Assembly: GCA_944389895.1 (NCBI GenBank)
Contig: CALXOA010000073.1
Span: 1 to 47,054, forward strand
Direction of reading: 5' to 3'
DNA: 47,054 nt
From: an uncultured Victivallis sp.
Lineage (GTDB): Bacteria > Verrucomicrobiota > Lentisphaeria > Victivallales > Victivallaceae
The position numbers and the translations under genes are program-made. Numbering within the stretch: position 1 is the stretch's first letter; every line of letters begins with the position of its first letter. Below the pieces are notes generated by a model. It ran no database searches. It saw only the letters and a program-made list of their open reading frames with translations, and was not told the origin of the DNA. Shown here piece after piece: positions 15,142 to 23,729 of this stretch.

Positions 15142-16089
15142 TTACTGTTCCACTTCTGAAAACGTGCTCGGTGGAACCAGCGTAAGGGGAGGCAGCTCCT
15201 TTTCTCCGGCCAGCATACGCTGCAGGTATTCTGCCGAAATCCGGGAGATCGCATCGAAGTCCTGACGGCAGATGATCACCTTCCGATAGGCTCCGGCGGT
15301 CGGATTCTCCCAATAATCGAAAAAACCACCGAAAAATGTTCCTCCGGCAGGAAGCGGAGGATCTCCTATGGTTCTGCCGTCACTCGACAGCACCGCGATC
15401 GGTCTGGCACCGGGGTTTCGGTGCCCCCGGATCAGTTCGTCATAGGGAAACCAGGGAAGGCCGAGCTTTTCCAGCTGTTTCCTTGCAGCGGAACCGCGGG
15501 TCCGTTCCACCGGATTGACATGGGAGAAGCCGAGATAAAATTCACGTGCGCCCCAGGCGGCGCAGCGGTCGACCAGACGGCGTGTCGCCGCGGCGTTGTC
15601 GGTTGTCACGACGGGGCAGGAGAGCTCCTCCCAGTAACGGTCGATAAACACGTGAGGCAGCGGCAGACGGTTGACCAGTTCGGTCAGCTGTTCACAGTCA
15701 TCGGTGTTGCCCGGAGGGATCAGAACGGCTCCGTCGGCACTGCGCTGGTAGAGTTTCTTCAGCTGCTGGCGGAAACGTTCCGGAAGATTGTTGTGAAGCA
15801 GAATCTGCAGGTCGAACCCGCAATCGTGGAAGAGGTCGTTCAACCGTACCGCCGGCCAGCGTTCCAGTTCGGAATCCGGTGTTCCGAAGCAGAACCAGAT
15901 GTTTCCGGTTTTTCCGCGGGCCAGCTGACGGGCCGGCAGATTCGGAGAGTACCCGTATTCCGCCGCCAGTTCCGCGATGCGTTGCCTGGTGGAGGATTTG
16001 ACCCGGAGATCGCCGCGCAACGCCCGCGATACGGTCGAGGCATTGAGTCCGGCGAGCCGGGCAAGGTCATGGATGGTGACTGCCATCAT
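15142..16089 (-). CDS. LacI-family transcriptional regulator (second)
   Basis: This 315-residue protein has a clear LacI DNA-binding domain (VTIHDLARLAGLNASTVSRALRGDLRV, about residues 4-30), a hinge helix (LPARQLARGKTG) and a ligand-binding core. It is shorter than most LacI proteins (about 330-340), and the C-terminal region looks compressed, with a YWENPTAGAYRKVIICRQDF segment. AGGAG lies six bases before the first of two consecutive ATGs (16089 and 16086). Its promoter overlaps a CCGG-centred palindrome, so it is probably autoregulated. No sugar gene flanks it, since trpB-DUF1805 is convergent and the kinase lies upstream, so its targets are unknown. Confidence 0.9.
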   Translation of the reverse strand: MMAVTIHDLARLAGLNASTVSRALRGDLRVKSSTRQRIAELAAEYGYSPNLPARQLARGKTGNIWFCFGTPDSELERWPAVRLNDLFHDCGFDLQILLHNNLPERFRQQLKKLYQRSADGAVLIPPGNTDDCEQLTELVNRLPLPHVFIDRYWEELSCPVVTTDNAAATRRLVDRCAAWGAREFYLGFSHVNPVERTRGSAARKQLEKLGLPWFPYDELIRGHRNPGARPIAVLSSDGRTIGDPPLPAGGTFFGGFFDYWENPTAGAYRKVIICRQDFDAISRISAEYLQRMLAGEKELPPLTLVPPSTFSEVEQ

Positions 16090-16123
16090 GCATTTCTCCT
16101 GTCATACGTGTGGATCGTTGCTC

Positions 16124-16162
16124 AAAATACAGCAGAAACGTGAAAAATGCAACCGGTTTCAT
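16124..16162 (-). promoter_or_regulatory. Promoter and operator of the second lacI gene
   Basis: On the minus strand TTGCAT (16147-16152), 17 bases, TATTTT (16124-16129). The -35 box lies in a 16-base palindrome at 16147-16162 (atgcaaccggtttcat on the plus strand, 14 of 16 positions symmetric) with an AACCGGTT core typical of LacI-family operators. The 85-base gap to the kinase gene holds nothing else. Confidence 0.65.
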
Positions 16163-16174
16163 TGCGGGGAGGCA

Positions 16175-18412
16175 CTATTTCGGCAGTCTGATGTCCCCGT
16201 GATGGTGGTTTTTCATCGCCTCGGAGTCGATCAGCTGCAGCAACAGACCGTCGACAATTCCGATTTCGCTGCCGGAGACGAAGCAGGAGCGTCCATCCAG
16301 ATCCGCTTCGAATTGTTGCAGATTGCGCCGCCGCAACTCCGCGGCCAGTTCTGCGATCCCGGCGGCGCTTCTGCCGTTGGAAAGCCGACCGTCACTGTCC
16401 GGCAGCAACAGCCTGCCGGAGTCGGCTGCGATGATGTTGTTGCGCCGGTCGATGAAGTAAAGCTCGTGAATCGGGTCCGCGATGTGGGCCAGAATCAGCG
16501 GCGCGAGCACTTTTTCAAGGCGCAGTTCGAGTCCGGCAGTGCCGAGAAACCGATCTTTTGCATCGTACATCGGATAGCGGCAGTTGATCTGATGGCGACC
16601 GTCGGTTCCCGAATAGGGATTGCTCCAGACGATGCTGCGGTTGTCGGAAGGCTGATCTGCGGAGAAACGGCTGAAACGGGGCGCTCCGTTGCCGGGAGTG
16701 TCGCCGGTACCCGGATAACTGTAGCGGGTTCCGTCCTGCCAGTCCACGAAAAGCCGGTGCAGCAGATTGCGTTCCGAAAGCAGTATCCGGTGAATGCCGC
16801 GGGCCTCGTTGATCCTGTGGCTGCTCAGATCGTAGCAGATGATCTTGTTGCAGATGGAGGCGAAATGGTCGGGATCGAGAAGGTTCTGCCGGACTTCCGG
16901 GGGAGTCTCCGGTTGGATCCGCACCATGTGCGACAGGGAGATCGGTTCCGGATAATATTCGGATTTCTGCATGCCCGGCGGCGCGCTTTCCGGATGATGG
17001 AAATCCTCGCTGTCATAGAATTTTGAAGTTATCTGCGGATTCTCCTGCATATCTTCGATCAGATTGTCTGCGAAGAGCAGCAGTTGCGCCTGCGAAAGCA
17101 GAAAATTCTTTTCGAGCGCGGTTGCGAGCATGTCGGTATACGACTGGAGCCGGAGCCGTCGCATCGTCTCCTGTTCGCGGAGCAGCTCCCGCCGGTTCGC
17201 CTCATACCGCACGTAAACTCCCCATCCGCACAGCAGCGCGAAGAGGGTTCCGGCGATCAGCAGCGTTCTGATCCGGTGGCGGTAGATGGTCCTGAATAAT
17301 TTGCCGAGCAGGCTGTCAGGTGCAGCTCCGACCTCCTCGTCATAGATGAAATGGCGGACGTCGGCTGCGAGGTCGGAGACGTTCCGGTAACGTTGCGACG
17401 GATCCGGTGCGACCGCTTTCCGGATGATTGCACGGAGGGCGAAGGGAAATTTTATCCCCGGCAGGCAGTTCCGGTAACTCTCCGGGGCCGCCACGTTAAC
17501 GCGGGCCGGATCGAGGTTTTTTTCCGAAAGGTTGGGATTGCGTCCCCGCTGCAGAGTTGTGAGTTCGAAGAGAAGCATCCCGAGCGAGTAGACATCGATC
17601 TGCGTGGTGATCCGGCGGTTCTGCAGAAATTCCGGCGGCAGATAGTTCGGCGTCCCGTTGAGGCGCTGCGGAACACTCCCCGCCGGCTGGGCGCACCCCC
17701 AGTCCATCACGTAAAGCTCACCGAACTGCCCGATCAGGATATTTTCCGGTTTGATGTCGCCGTGTACGATACCGCGGCTGTGGCAGTAGCCGATCACCTC
17801 GCAGATTTTCAAAAAGGATTCAAGCCGGGAGTTGAGAGCATGGTACTCCTGGCGGGCGTTGACGCGCCCGGCATCGTAGCTCTTCCGAGTTGAAGAGATG
17901 AAGTCAGTCAGCGAGGTGCCGTTGATCAGTTTCATCGCCACCTGCCAGCCGCCGTCGGCGTCGTCTCGGCCGATCGCGTAGACCGGAACGATCGAAGGAT
18001 GATCGAGCCGGGCGTTCAGACGGCACTCTTCGAGAAAGGCGCGGATCGCCTGCGGATCGTCGCGGTACTTTTCATGGAGCGATTTCACCGCGACGACCCG
18101 GTCGAATACGGTGTCCTTGGCTTTGGCGATTCTCCCCATGCCGCCCCCGGCGAAAAAGCAGATGAATTGAAACTGCTTTGAAAATGCCGGGGTGCTCTTC
18201 TGCGATTCCTCCGCGACCGTGGAGGAGGCGTCAACCGCCTCCTCCGGAGCTTGCGGCGTCAATGCCACTGTAACGTTGGCGTCGCAATCGGCCGGAGCTC
18301 CGGAATCGTTGAGATCTGCTCTGTCCATTTCCAATCGTATTCCTGAATCGCCTTCGCCGGTTATAATATCACCTTCCGAGCAAAAATACAATTCGTTTTC
18401 TGCAAAACTCAT
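16175..18412 (-). CDS. Membrane Ser/Thr protein kinase with extracytoplasmic Cache-like sensor
   Basis: This 745-residue protein has a disordered, acidic N-terminus (1-80), a Hanks-type kinase domain (about 82-360), one TM helix (about 382-401) and an extracytoplasmic domain of about 340 residues. Kinase marks are AGGGMGRIAKAKD (Gly loop), Lys110, HGDIKPEN with catalytic Asp219, DWG at 237-239 and GTPNYLPPE. The HGD and DWG forms replace HRD and DFG, a variant common in planctomycete and lentisphaeral kinases. The outer domain, with WSNPYSGTDGRHQINCRYPMYD and LGTAGLELRLEKVL, resembles a double Cache sensor. It is therefore a likely receptor kinase responding to an external small molecule, divergent from the aldolase gene. 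The ligand and targets are unknown. Confidence 0.85.
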   Translation of the reverse strand: MSFAENELYFCSEGDIITGEGDSGIRLEMDRADLNDSGAPADCDANVTVALTPQAPEEAVDASSTVAEESQKSTPAFSKQFQFICFFAGGGMGRIAKAKDTVFDRVVAVKSLHEKYRDDPQAIRAFLEECRLNARLDHPSIVPVYAIGRDDADGGWQVAMKLINGTSLTDFISSTRKSYDAGRVNARQEYHALNSRLESFLKICEVIGYCHSRGIVHGDIKPENILIGQFGELYVMDWGCAQPAGSVPQRLNGTPNYLPPEFLQNRRITTQIDVYSLGMLLFELTTLQRGRNPNLSEKNLDPARVNVAAPESYRNCLPGIKFPFALRAIIRKAVAPDPSQRYRNVSDLAADVRHFIYDEEVGAAPDSLLGKLFRTIYRHRIRTLLIAGTLFALLCGWGVYVRYEANRRELLREQETMRRLRLQSYTDMLATALEKNFLLSQAQLLLFADNLIEDMQENPQITSKFYDSEDFHHPESAPPGMQKSEYYPEPISLSHMVRIQPETPPEVRQNLLDPDHFASICNKIICYDLSSHRINEARGIHRILLSERNLLHRLFVDWQDGTRYSYPGTGDTPGNGAPRFSRFSADQPSDNRSIVWSNPYSGTDGRHQINCRYPMYDAKDRFLGTAGLELRLEKVLAPLILAHIADPIHELYFIDRRNNIIAADSGRLLLPDSDGRLSNGRSAAGIAELAAELRRRNLQQFEADLDGRSCFVSGSEIGIVDGLLLQLIDSEAMKNHHHGDIRLPK

Positions 18413-18603
18413 GAAATCCCCCGTCCCCGGCAGTCTCCACCGCGCTTCGCCATTTCGGGGAAAGGAACGTCGGGGTGTTTACCGGCGCCATCCGGGAAAA
18501 TCATTGATTTTCTCCACCTGTACGTTTGCAGTCGTGCTCCCATGGAATTATCGTATTCAACAATCAGTTTGTGCGAACGAAATCAAAATTCCGGGGGAAT
18601 ATC
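18413..18603. other. Divergent gap between kinase and aldolase genes
   Basis: This 191-base gap has a candidate plus-strand promoter at 18526-18554. On the kinase side I see no convincing promoter. Confidence 0.4.
18526..18554 (+). promoter_or_regulatory. Probable aldolase promoter
   Basis: TTGCAG (18526-18531), 17 bases, TATCGT (18549-18554); predicted leader about 43 bases. The -10 box is only moderate. Confidence 0.45.
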
Positions 18604-19371
18604 ATGCAGATCAACCATCTTGAGAAATTTCTGGAACGAATCGCCGCCGGCGAAATGCCTGCCGGCTGCTGCATCACCTGCGGCGACCCCACGGTGACCG
18701 AGATCGCCGCGGATGCGGGGTTCGATTTCTGCTGGATCGATTGTGAACACGGGATCATCGACCGAACCCAGTTGATGCTGCATATCATGGCGTTGCGCGG
18801 TACCGACTGTGCGCCGCTGGTCCGTGTGCCGTGTTGTGAACACGTTGAGATCAAGAAAGTGATCGATCTTGCACCCGCCGGCATCATTGTGCCGATGGTC
18901 AACTCCGCCGCGGATGCCGAACGCGCGGTGTCCGCCTGCCGTTATCCGCTGCGCGGAGACCGGGGATGCAGCTTGCGGCGGGTGATCCGTTACGGGGCCG
19001 ATCCGGTCGAGAGGTATCTCGCTCAGGCGGAAAAGGAACCGCTGGTGATTCTGCAGATGGAACATTTCCAGGCGGTGCGAAACCTTGATGCCATCCTGGC
19101 CGTACCCGGAGTCGACAGCATCTGCATCGGCCCCTACGACCTTTCAAGTTCGGTGGGAAAGCCGGGCAGGTTCAACGATCCCGAAGTGAGCGGCATGATC
19201 GACGAAATCTGCCGCAAGACCCGGGCGGCGGGGGTTCTGCTGGGGGCATATGGAGAGAGTGACTTCGAACACTGGCGTCAGCGCGGGGTCCAGTATATGG
19301 GAATCGTCAACGATACCGGGGCGTTGTTTCAGGGATTCCGTGAGCAGCTCGGGCGTTTTCATCGGAGTTGA
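18604..19371 (+). CDS. HpcH/HpaI-family class II aldolase
   Basis: This 255-residue protein cleaves or forms 2-oxo-4-hydroxy acids with pyruvate as the donor, using a divalent metal. The TIM-barrel marks are WIDCEHG (His49), VRVP (Arg74), VPMVNSAADAERAV, YPLRGDRG, the metal ligands Glu153 in QMEH and Asp179 in GPYDLSSS. Length and order fit 2,4-dihydroxyhept-2-ene-1,7-dioate or 2-dehydro-3-deoxy-sugar acid aldolases; the substrate is not decided by sequence. I chose ATG 18604 because the usual family start follows and GGGGGAA precedes it. It stands alone, divergent from the kinase, and ends at a strong hairpin shared with hisF. Confidence 0.88.
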   Translation: MQINHLEKFLERIAAGEMPAGCCITCGDPTVTEIAADAGFDFCWIDCEHGIIDRTQLMLHIMALRGTDCAPLVRVPCCEHVEIKKVIDLAPAGIIVPMVNSAADAERAVSACRYPLRGDRGCSLRRVIRYGADPVERYLAQAEKEPLVILQMEHFQAVRNLDAILAVPGVDSICIGPYDLSSSVGKPGRFNDPEVSGMIDEICRKTRAAGVLLGAYGESDFEHWRQRGVQYMGIVNDTGALFQGFREQLGRFHRS

Positions 19372-19412
19372 CCCCGGAAAACCGACGGGGAGTTTCAGTG
19401 GAACAATTCTCG

Positions 19413-19458
19413 CCCCGTACCCCGGAGGATCGGCCTTATTTTCCTCCGGGGTACGGGG
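19413..19458. terminator. Strong bidirectional hairpin between aldolase gene and hisF
   Basis: A perfect 16-bp stem (CCCCGTACCCCGGAGG at 19413-19428 with its complement at 19443-19458) encloses a 14-base loop. It sits midway between convergent genes. Neither side has a T run, so termination may rely on the very stable stem or on other factors. Confidence 0.7.
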
Positions 19459-19470
19459 TGTGGTGCTCCG

Positions 19471-20235
19471 TCAGTCGCGGACGGCCACTCCATTCGCCCT
19501 GAGGTAGTGCTTGAGCACCGGGATCTCAATGATCCTGAAGTGAAAGACCGAGGCGGCGAGGAGCACCGTTGCTCCCGCCTCCACCGCCGCGAGAAAGTCT
19601 TCGAGCCGGCCGGCGCCGCCCGAGGCGACGATTTCGGCCCGGCACGCCCCCGCCATTGCGCGGATGACCGGCAGGTCGTAACCGGTTCGCGCTCCATCTC
19701 CCGCCTTGCTGGTCGGCAGGATGACCGGAACGCCGAAACCGTCGACCTTTTTCGCCCATTCGAGGGCGTCGACTCCGGTTGCGGTACGTCCGCCGTCGAT
19801 GTAGACCTCGTAGCCGGAGGGGAGGGCGGGATTCACATCGACGTCGATCGCCACCGTCACGGTTTCCGGGCCGAATTCGCGGATCAGTTCCGGCACCAGT
19901 TCCGGCCTGCGGAAAGCCGCACTGCTGATCGATACCTTGTCGGCCCCCGCCTCCAGTACTGCGGCTGCTGCACGGACATCGCCGATGCCGCCGCCGACAG
20001 TGAAGGGTACGGTACAGACTTTGGCCACGTCGCGGACAACCTTGACCAGGGTCGGGCGGTTTTCCACCGTTGCCGTGATGTCCAGCATCGCCAGCGCGTC
20101 GGCTCCCGCTTCGCAATAAGCGCGTGCACACTCCACCGGATCACCGGCATCGGCGATGTCGACGAAATGAACCCCCTTTACAACGCGGCCGTTCTGCATG
20201 TCCAGACACGGCATGATGGAAACTTTTTTTCCCAT
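19471..20235 (-). CDS. hisF: Imidazole glycerol phosphate synthase cyclase subunit HisF
   Basis: This 254-residue (beta/alpha)8 protein makes imidazole glycerol phosphate and AICAR from PRFAR and ammonia, in complex with HisH. Catalytic Asp12 (PCLDMQNGRVVKG) and Asp131 (VAIDVD) are present, as are the phosphate loops TVGGGI and ASGGAG. The strand that normally reads LLTSMDxDG is ILPTSKAGDG (172-181), which loses the first Asp of that loop; this is unusual. No other his gene is near, so it is an orphan, possibly a paralogue. It starts 42 bases after the helix-turn-helix gene and has AGAGGAAA upstream. Confidence 0.88.
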   Translation of the reverse strand: MGKKVSIMPCLDMQNGRVVKGVHFVDIADAGDPVECARAYCEAGADALAMLDITATVENRPTLVKVVRDVAKVCTVPFTVGGGIGDVRAAAAVLEAGADKVSISSAAFRRPELVPELIREFGPETVTVAIDVDVNPALPSGYEVYIDGGRTATGVDALEWAKKVDGFGVPVILPTSKAGDGARTGYDLPVIRAMAGACRAEIVASGGAGRLEDFLAAVEAGATVLLAASVFHFRIIEIPVLKHYLRANGVAVRD

Positions 20236-20277
20236 GATTTCCTCTTCCTGTTTCAGATGATCGTACTTCTTTCAGAA

Positions 20278-20841
20278 CTAGAAAAGTTCCTTGCGACGTT
20301 TCCTGACTTCCGCGGTTGCCAGTTCGGTCAAGCGCAGCAGCTGGCTGTTGCGCGCCTCCAGCGCCAGAGCGAGAAAGGCGCCCATGGCCCGGTTTTCCAG
20401 CGGCGACAAGCTTTCACAGGTGGTCGGCTCGCTCTTGCCTGCGGCGGCTTCCAGCTCGTCGGCGACCTTCTGCTGAGTTGCCTCCGGCAGTACCGCGAGT
20501 TCGTCCAACAGGATTTTCTGGTCGCTGAACATCGCAACCAGGTCGTGACTGCGACGGTAGGCCGGGCCGATGCGCGGCGGCGGTTCGCTGGCCGGTTCCG
20601 GACCGAGCAGATAGGGTTTCAGCACCGGATAGATCTTGTTCCAGGTCTCTTCCCGGGTTTTACGGGTTTTGCGGCTGATGAAGCGGCGCAGAAGTTCAAT
20701 GCGGACTCCGGTCATACGTGAAAATTCATTCAACGACAGTGTGTTGGCACAGCTTTCCAGAGCGTGTGCGATTTCATCGTTGATTTTTTTCACGGGATCG
20801 GATGGCTCGTTTTCGCCGGTTGTCTTTCGAATTTTTTTCAT
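20278..20841 (-). CDS. Unknown protein with helix-turn-helix-like N-terminal region
   Basis: I do not recognise this 187-residue protein. Residues about 30-75 (LSLNEFSRMTGVRIELLRRFISRKT) look like a small helix-turn-helix of the XRE or phage-repressor kind. A Pro-rich linker (EPASEPPPRIGP) and a helical, Glu/Ala-rich C-terminal half follow. The ATG at 20841 lies 5 bases after the stop of the lipoprotein gene; a TTG at 20850 would overlap that stop. It sits between that lipoprotein and hisF in a minus-strand group, so it is probably co-transcribed. A role in DNA binding is a guess from the motif. Confidence 0.65.
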   Translation of the reverse strand: MKKIRKTTGENEPSDPVKKINDEIAHALESCANTLSLNEFSRMTGVRIELLRRFISRKTRKTREETWNKIYPVLKPYLLGPEPASEPPPRIGPAYRRSHDLVAMFSDQKILLDELAVLPEATQQKVADELEAAAGKSEPTTCESLSPLENRAMGAFLALALEARNSQLLRLTELATAEVRKRRKELF

Positions 20842-20846
20842 ATCGG

Positions 20847-22544
20847 TCAATCCAGGTTGAATTGTTGATCCAGTTCACCTGCCTTCTTCATCAGGTTTCT
20901 GAAATCCGCCTCTTCGTAACGGTGGATGGTATGCAGATAACTGACGACGCGGCGGCAGTTTTCAGCGCCTTCGAGCTGAAGTGTCTCAATGGTTCCGTCG
21001 ACCAGCAGTACGTTGACCAGATTCTCGTGGTTGAGCGGCCAGTCGATCACCAGCGGCAGTTTCGGCGGTGACCGACGACTGAACCCGTCGAAGTAGAGAT
21101 AGGAGCTGTTATCGATGGTAAACTCTTCCGGAGAGGCTGCCGCTTCGTCGCCGGACGCGGGACAGATCAGGGCATCGGGCTTCAGCAGCCCCGCTTTCAG
21201 AAGCTCCGCAAAACCGGCGATGCCGCTTCCTGCCGGAAATGTTCCGTCATGGGCGTCGGCGTAGGCGAACAATGCCTTTCCGATCTGCTCCAGTCCGGCG
21301 AGGCATTGTTCCTGCCATCGGGCCTGATCCATTTCATTTCGCTGTCCCTCGAACCACTCAGACGCGCCGTAGAGGGCCAGTAAGGCAGGCAATGTGGCCA
21401 GCTGGGCAAATTCGTACTGGTTGAAATCCCAGTTGGAGCGGCCGATTGCCAGTTTCCCTCCCTTTTCATTCCGGAAGATGGTCAGGGATTCCGGCTGGAA
21501 CTCGGTGAGATCCAGCTCAACGCCTGCGGTCAACTGTGCAATGATTTCACGCAGGATTCCGCTGTAACTGCGTCCGACGTAGAGGTAGCCGGAACCCTCC
21601 TTCGGGAGGCCTTCGCACAGGCGGGCAAACTTCGGTGTGGCCGAAAGCCGCGGCGAATTGTCCGAGAAACGATCGAGGGCGTTCTTCCCGGAGAACAGCG
21701 TCAGCCGTCCATCGGTCCAGGTCAGAATCGGACGGAAATTCTCATTGACCTCCTTGATCGGCCCGAGCAGCACGGTATCTCCGTCCGCCGCGCTCCCCGG
21801 CACCAGCTGCGCGAGTACCGCGAGCTTGTCGAAAAGCAGCCGGTCGGCATCTGGCAGCGTCAGCACGAAATACATGCCTTCAAAACGGTCAAGGTTGAAC
21901 TCGGGATCGGCCGCCAGCAGAAATCCCCATTCGCCGGAGAGCCCTGCCAGAAGCTGTTCCGGCGGCATTTGAAGAAACCGGTTCGAGAGCGTTTTCAGAA
22001 GCGTTGCACTTTTATCGGTGCTCTCCAGCGCGCGCCAGAAAGCGCCGGGATCAACCTGAAGGTCGATTGCCAGCATGGTGTCGGCGGGCAATGCGGCGAG
22101 ATCCTCCGAGAGCGGGTGGTTGGTTTCTCCGAAGAGATTCCACAGGAACCCCCGCGGGGAGGGAGGCAGGGCCAGAAAGGCGCGGTTCTCAAAGATGCCC
22201 GACTCCGGATCGACCGGGTATGAGCTCAGACCGTACCCCTCCGGTTCGTCGAGGCCGGCGAGGCGGAACATCATCTCGGCTGCGGCGAGTCCGGACTGAA
22301 ATTGCTCCCGGAGCTGTTCCGGATGCCGTGATTTCGCCACCGCAGCTTCCACCCGGGCGGCGAGTGTCCTGAGCGAGGATTTCAACGGCTCAAGTGTGGA
22401 GACATGGTAATAACTGCCGCCGGATCGGAGCTCCGCGGTCACATTGTGAAAGGTTGCATCTCCGGTCGGCACGGTGCTGCAGCCGAAACCGCCGCCGAGC
22501 GCCAGAAGCGCCGCAGCGTACAGTGCGGAATATCGTGAACTCAT
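20847..22544 (-). CDS. Lipoprotein with C-terminal pseudopilin-like H-X9-DG domain
   Basis: This 565-residue protein has a lipoprotein signal ending at Cys22 (LGGGFGC). A large domain of unknown type (about 35-400) begins a segment LPADTMLAIDLQVDPGAFW that weakly recalls DUF3352 proteins. The last 160 residues look like the globular part of an H-X9-DG pseudopilin: QCLAGLEQIGKALFAYADAHDGTFP, then paired Cys, then His506-x9-Asp516-Gly. The prepilin helix itself is absent, so the pilin head has been joined to a lipid-anchored protein. I chose ATG 22544 for the signal sequence and a GGGAG site; the open frame extends much further upstream, antisense to nothing known. It is the second gene of the minus-strand group, 89 bases after the hydrolase. 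Confidence 0.75.
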   Translation of the reverse strand: MSSRYSALYAAALLALGGGFGCSTVPTGDATFHNVTAELRSGGSYYHVSTLEPLKSSLRTLAARVEAAVAKSRHPEQLREQFQSGLAAAEMMFRLAGLDEPEGYGLSSYPVDPESGIFENRAFLALPPSPRGFLWNLFGETNHPLSEDLAALPADTMLAIDLQVDPGAFWRALESTDKSATLLKTLSNRFLQMPPEQLLAGLSGEWGFLLAADPEFNLDRFEGMYFVLTLPDADRLLFDKLAVLAQLVPGSAADGDTVLLGPIKEVNENFRPILTWTDGRLTLFSGKNALDRFSDNSPRLSATPKFARLCEGLPKEGSGYLYVGRSYSGILREIIAQLTAGVELDLTEFQPESLTIFRNEKGGKLAIGRSNWDFNQYEFAQLATLPALLALYGASEWFEGQRNEMDQARWQEQCLAGLEQIGKALFAYADAHDGTFPAGSGIAGFAELLKAGLLKPDALICPASGDEAAASPEEFTIDNSSYLYFDGFSRRSPPKLPLVIDWPLNHENLVNVLLVDGTIETLQLEGAENCRRVVSYLHTIHRYEEADFRNLMKKAGELDQQFNLD

Positions 22545-22633
22545 TTTTTCTCCCACTGGCTGATTTTCATCGATCTGTCCGTGTTCAATATAACTGGAGA
22601 AACTCCTGCCCGCAACTCCCGGCCCGCTTTTTT

Positions 22634-23326
22634 TCAGGAAGTTTTCGCATGATCGAAATGGCCGTGTTCGAGAAAGAAACAGGTTTGATACCGGGTATCC
22701 GGGTGGTTCATCATGAAGGCGTGTCCCGTATCGACGATCGTGTGATCGGTTTCCCCCTGCAGGTGGGTGGAGTCGAGTGCCACCTTGCTGTCGAAACGGG
22801 CCGCGATGATGCCGATCTCGAATCCGGCGGGAACCGGGAGCCGGTGAACCGGCGCTTCCGCGGTACTCGAGAGATCCGGCAGCGGGCGGACAAGGTAAGG
22901 TGCGGGGGCAAAATGCGCCACCCATTTCGCCGCGAGGTCGGAGCCGTGGTTCGGAGGCGCCAGCATCACCACTCTGCGGATGAACCCGGTGGCGTTTTCA
23001 CGCCGGAGCCGGTCGAGCGCAACTCTGGCCAGCAGACCTCCCATGCTGTGGGTGACAAGATCAATTTCGGGAAGGTCCTTCCGCAGCTTGAGCAGGAAGG
23101 CGGCGAGTTCCGCGCCATGTTCGCCGATGTGGTGGCGGGTGGTCCGGTAGTCGTAGATCCAGACATCGCGTCCCGTCGCCTGGAGCGCCAGTCCGAAGGG
23201 GCGCATGATCACCCCACGGTGGAGCAGTCCGTGAACCAGAACGACCGGCGTTTTTCCTCCGCCGTTGCCGGGCAGATGCTCCAGATGGCGCAGTCCGGCA
23301 GAGTAGCGCAGCAAGGATTGGATCAT
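22634..23326 (-). CDS. Alpha/beta hydrolase, lipase/esterase-like
   Basis: This 230-residue protein has the alpha/beta hydrolase core: oxyanion VHGLLHRG (31-38), nucleophile Ser94 in THSMGG, and later a candidate acid and a His (DHTIVDTGHAFMMNHPD). The VTHSMGGLLAR and PPNHGSDLA segments recall cytoplasmic esterases related to the PGAP1/lipase group. No signal peptide is visible. ATG 23326 has GGGGGAAAG upstream; an earlier in-frame ATG adds 15 residues without a ribosome site. A well-formed promoter lies 36 bases upstream, making it the likely first gene of the group that runs to hisF. The substrate is unknown. Confidence 0.82.
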   Translation of the reverse strand: MIQSLLRYSAGLRHLEHLPGNGGGKTPVVLVHGLLHRGVIMRPFGLALQATGRDVWIYDYRTTRHHIGEHGAELAAFLLKLRKDLPEIDLVTHSMGGLLARVALDRLRRENATGFIRRVVMLAPPNHGSDLAAKWVAHFAPAPYLVRPLPDLSSTAEAPVHRLPVPAGFEIGIIAARFDSKVALDSTHLQGETDHTIVDTGHAFMMNHPDTRYQTCFFLEHGHFDHAKTS

Positions 23327-23361
23327 TCTTTCCCCCTTCCGGTTTTCGAAGGATATTCCAT

Positions 23362-23390
23362 AATATAGCATTTCTTCCGGATCGTTGCAA
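23362..23390 (-). promoter_or_regulatory. Promoter of the hydrolase-lipoprotein-hisF group
   Basis: On the minus strand TTGCAA (23385-23390), 17 bases, TATATT (23362-23367), with an extended -10 TG one base before. The leader is about 30 bases and includes the GGGGGAAAG ribosome site. Confidence 0.65.
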
Positions 23391-23488
23391 TCCCGGTTCC
23401 GGGCGGACTGGAAAAACGGGATATCGGAGTGTATTGTAATAGCCGGTTGATTTTATGGTGTTTTTTTACGTGACGATGAGGATTCAAT

Positions 23489-23725
23489 ATGCCGATTTTC
23501 CGTTACAAATGCAATGCCTGCGGGGAAGTTGCCGAGGTGCTGGTACCCCGGTTTGATTCTCCGGCCTCATGCCCGAAGTGCGGTTCGTCAGAGATGGAAA
23601 AGCTGCCGAGCGTGTTCGCTGCGGTGAGCCATTCCGGGCCGTCGACCTGTGCGGCGCGGCATGACTGTCCTGCCGCCGGAACTCATCAGTGTGGTTGCGG
23701 CTGCGGTTGCCACGGCGGACATTGA
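23489..23725 (+). CDS. FmdB-family zinc ribbon protein
   Basis: This 78-residue protein begins MPIFRYKCNACGEVAEVLV and has CxxC pairs at Cys8/Cys11 and Cys28/Cys31, the FmdB/CxxC_CxxC_SSSS zinc ribbon. The tail is unusually rich in Cys and His (HQCGCGCGCHGGH), a possible extra metal-binding patch. The family is small, widespread and of uncertain function; its name comes from a formamide-amidase regulator. It is the first gene of a plus-strand operon, with ksgA starting 4 bases after its stop. GAGGATT lies before the ATG. Confidence 0.85.
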   Translation: MPIFRYKCNACGEVAEVLVPRFDSPASCPKCGSSEMEKLPSVFAAVSHSGPSTCAARHDCPAAGTHQCGCGCGCHGGH

Positions 23726-23729
23726 TCTC

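Noticed and set aside
13608..15254. Minus-strand open frame opposite trpB and the DUF1805 gene
   Set aside because: Low-complexity Arg/Pro-rich shadow across two recognisable plus-strand genes.
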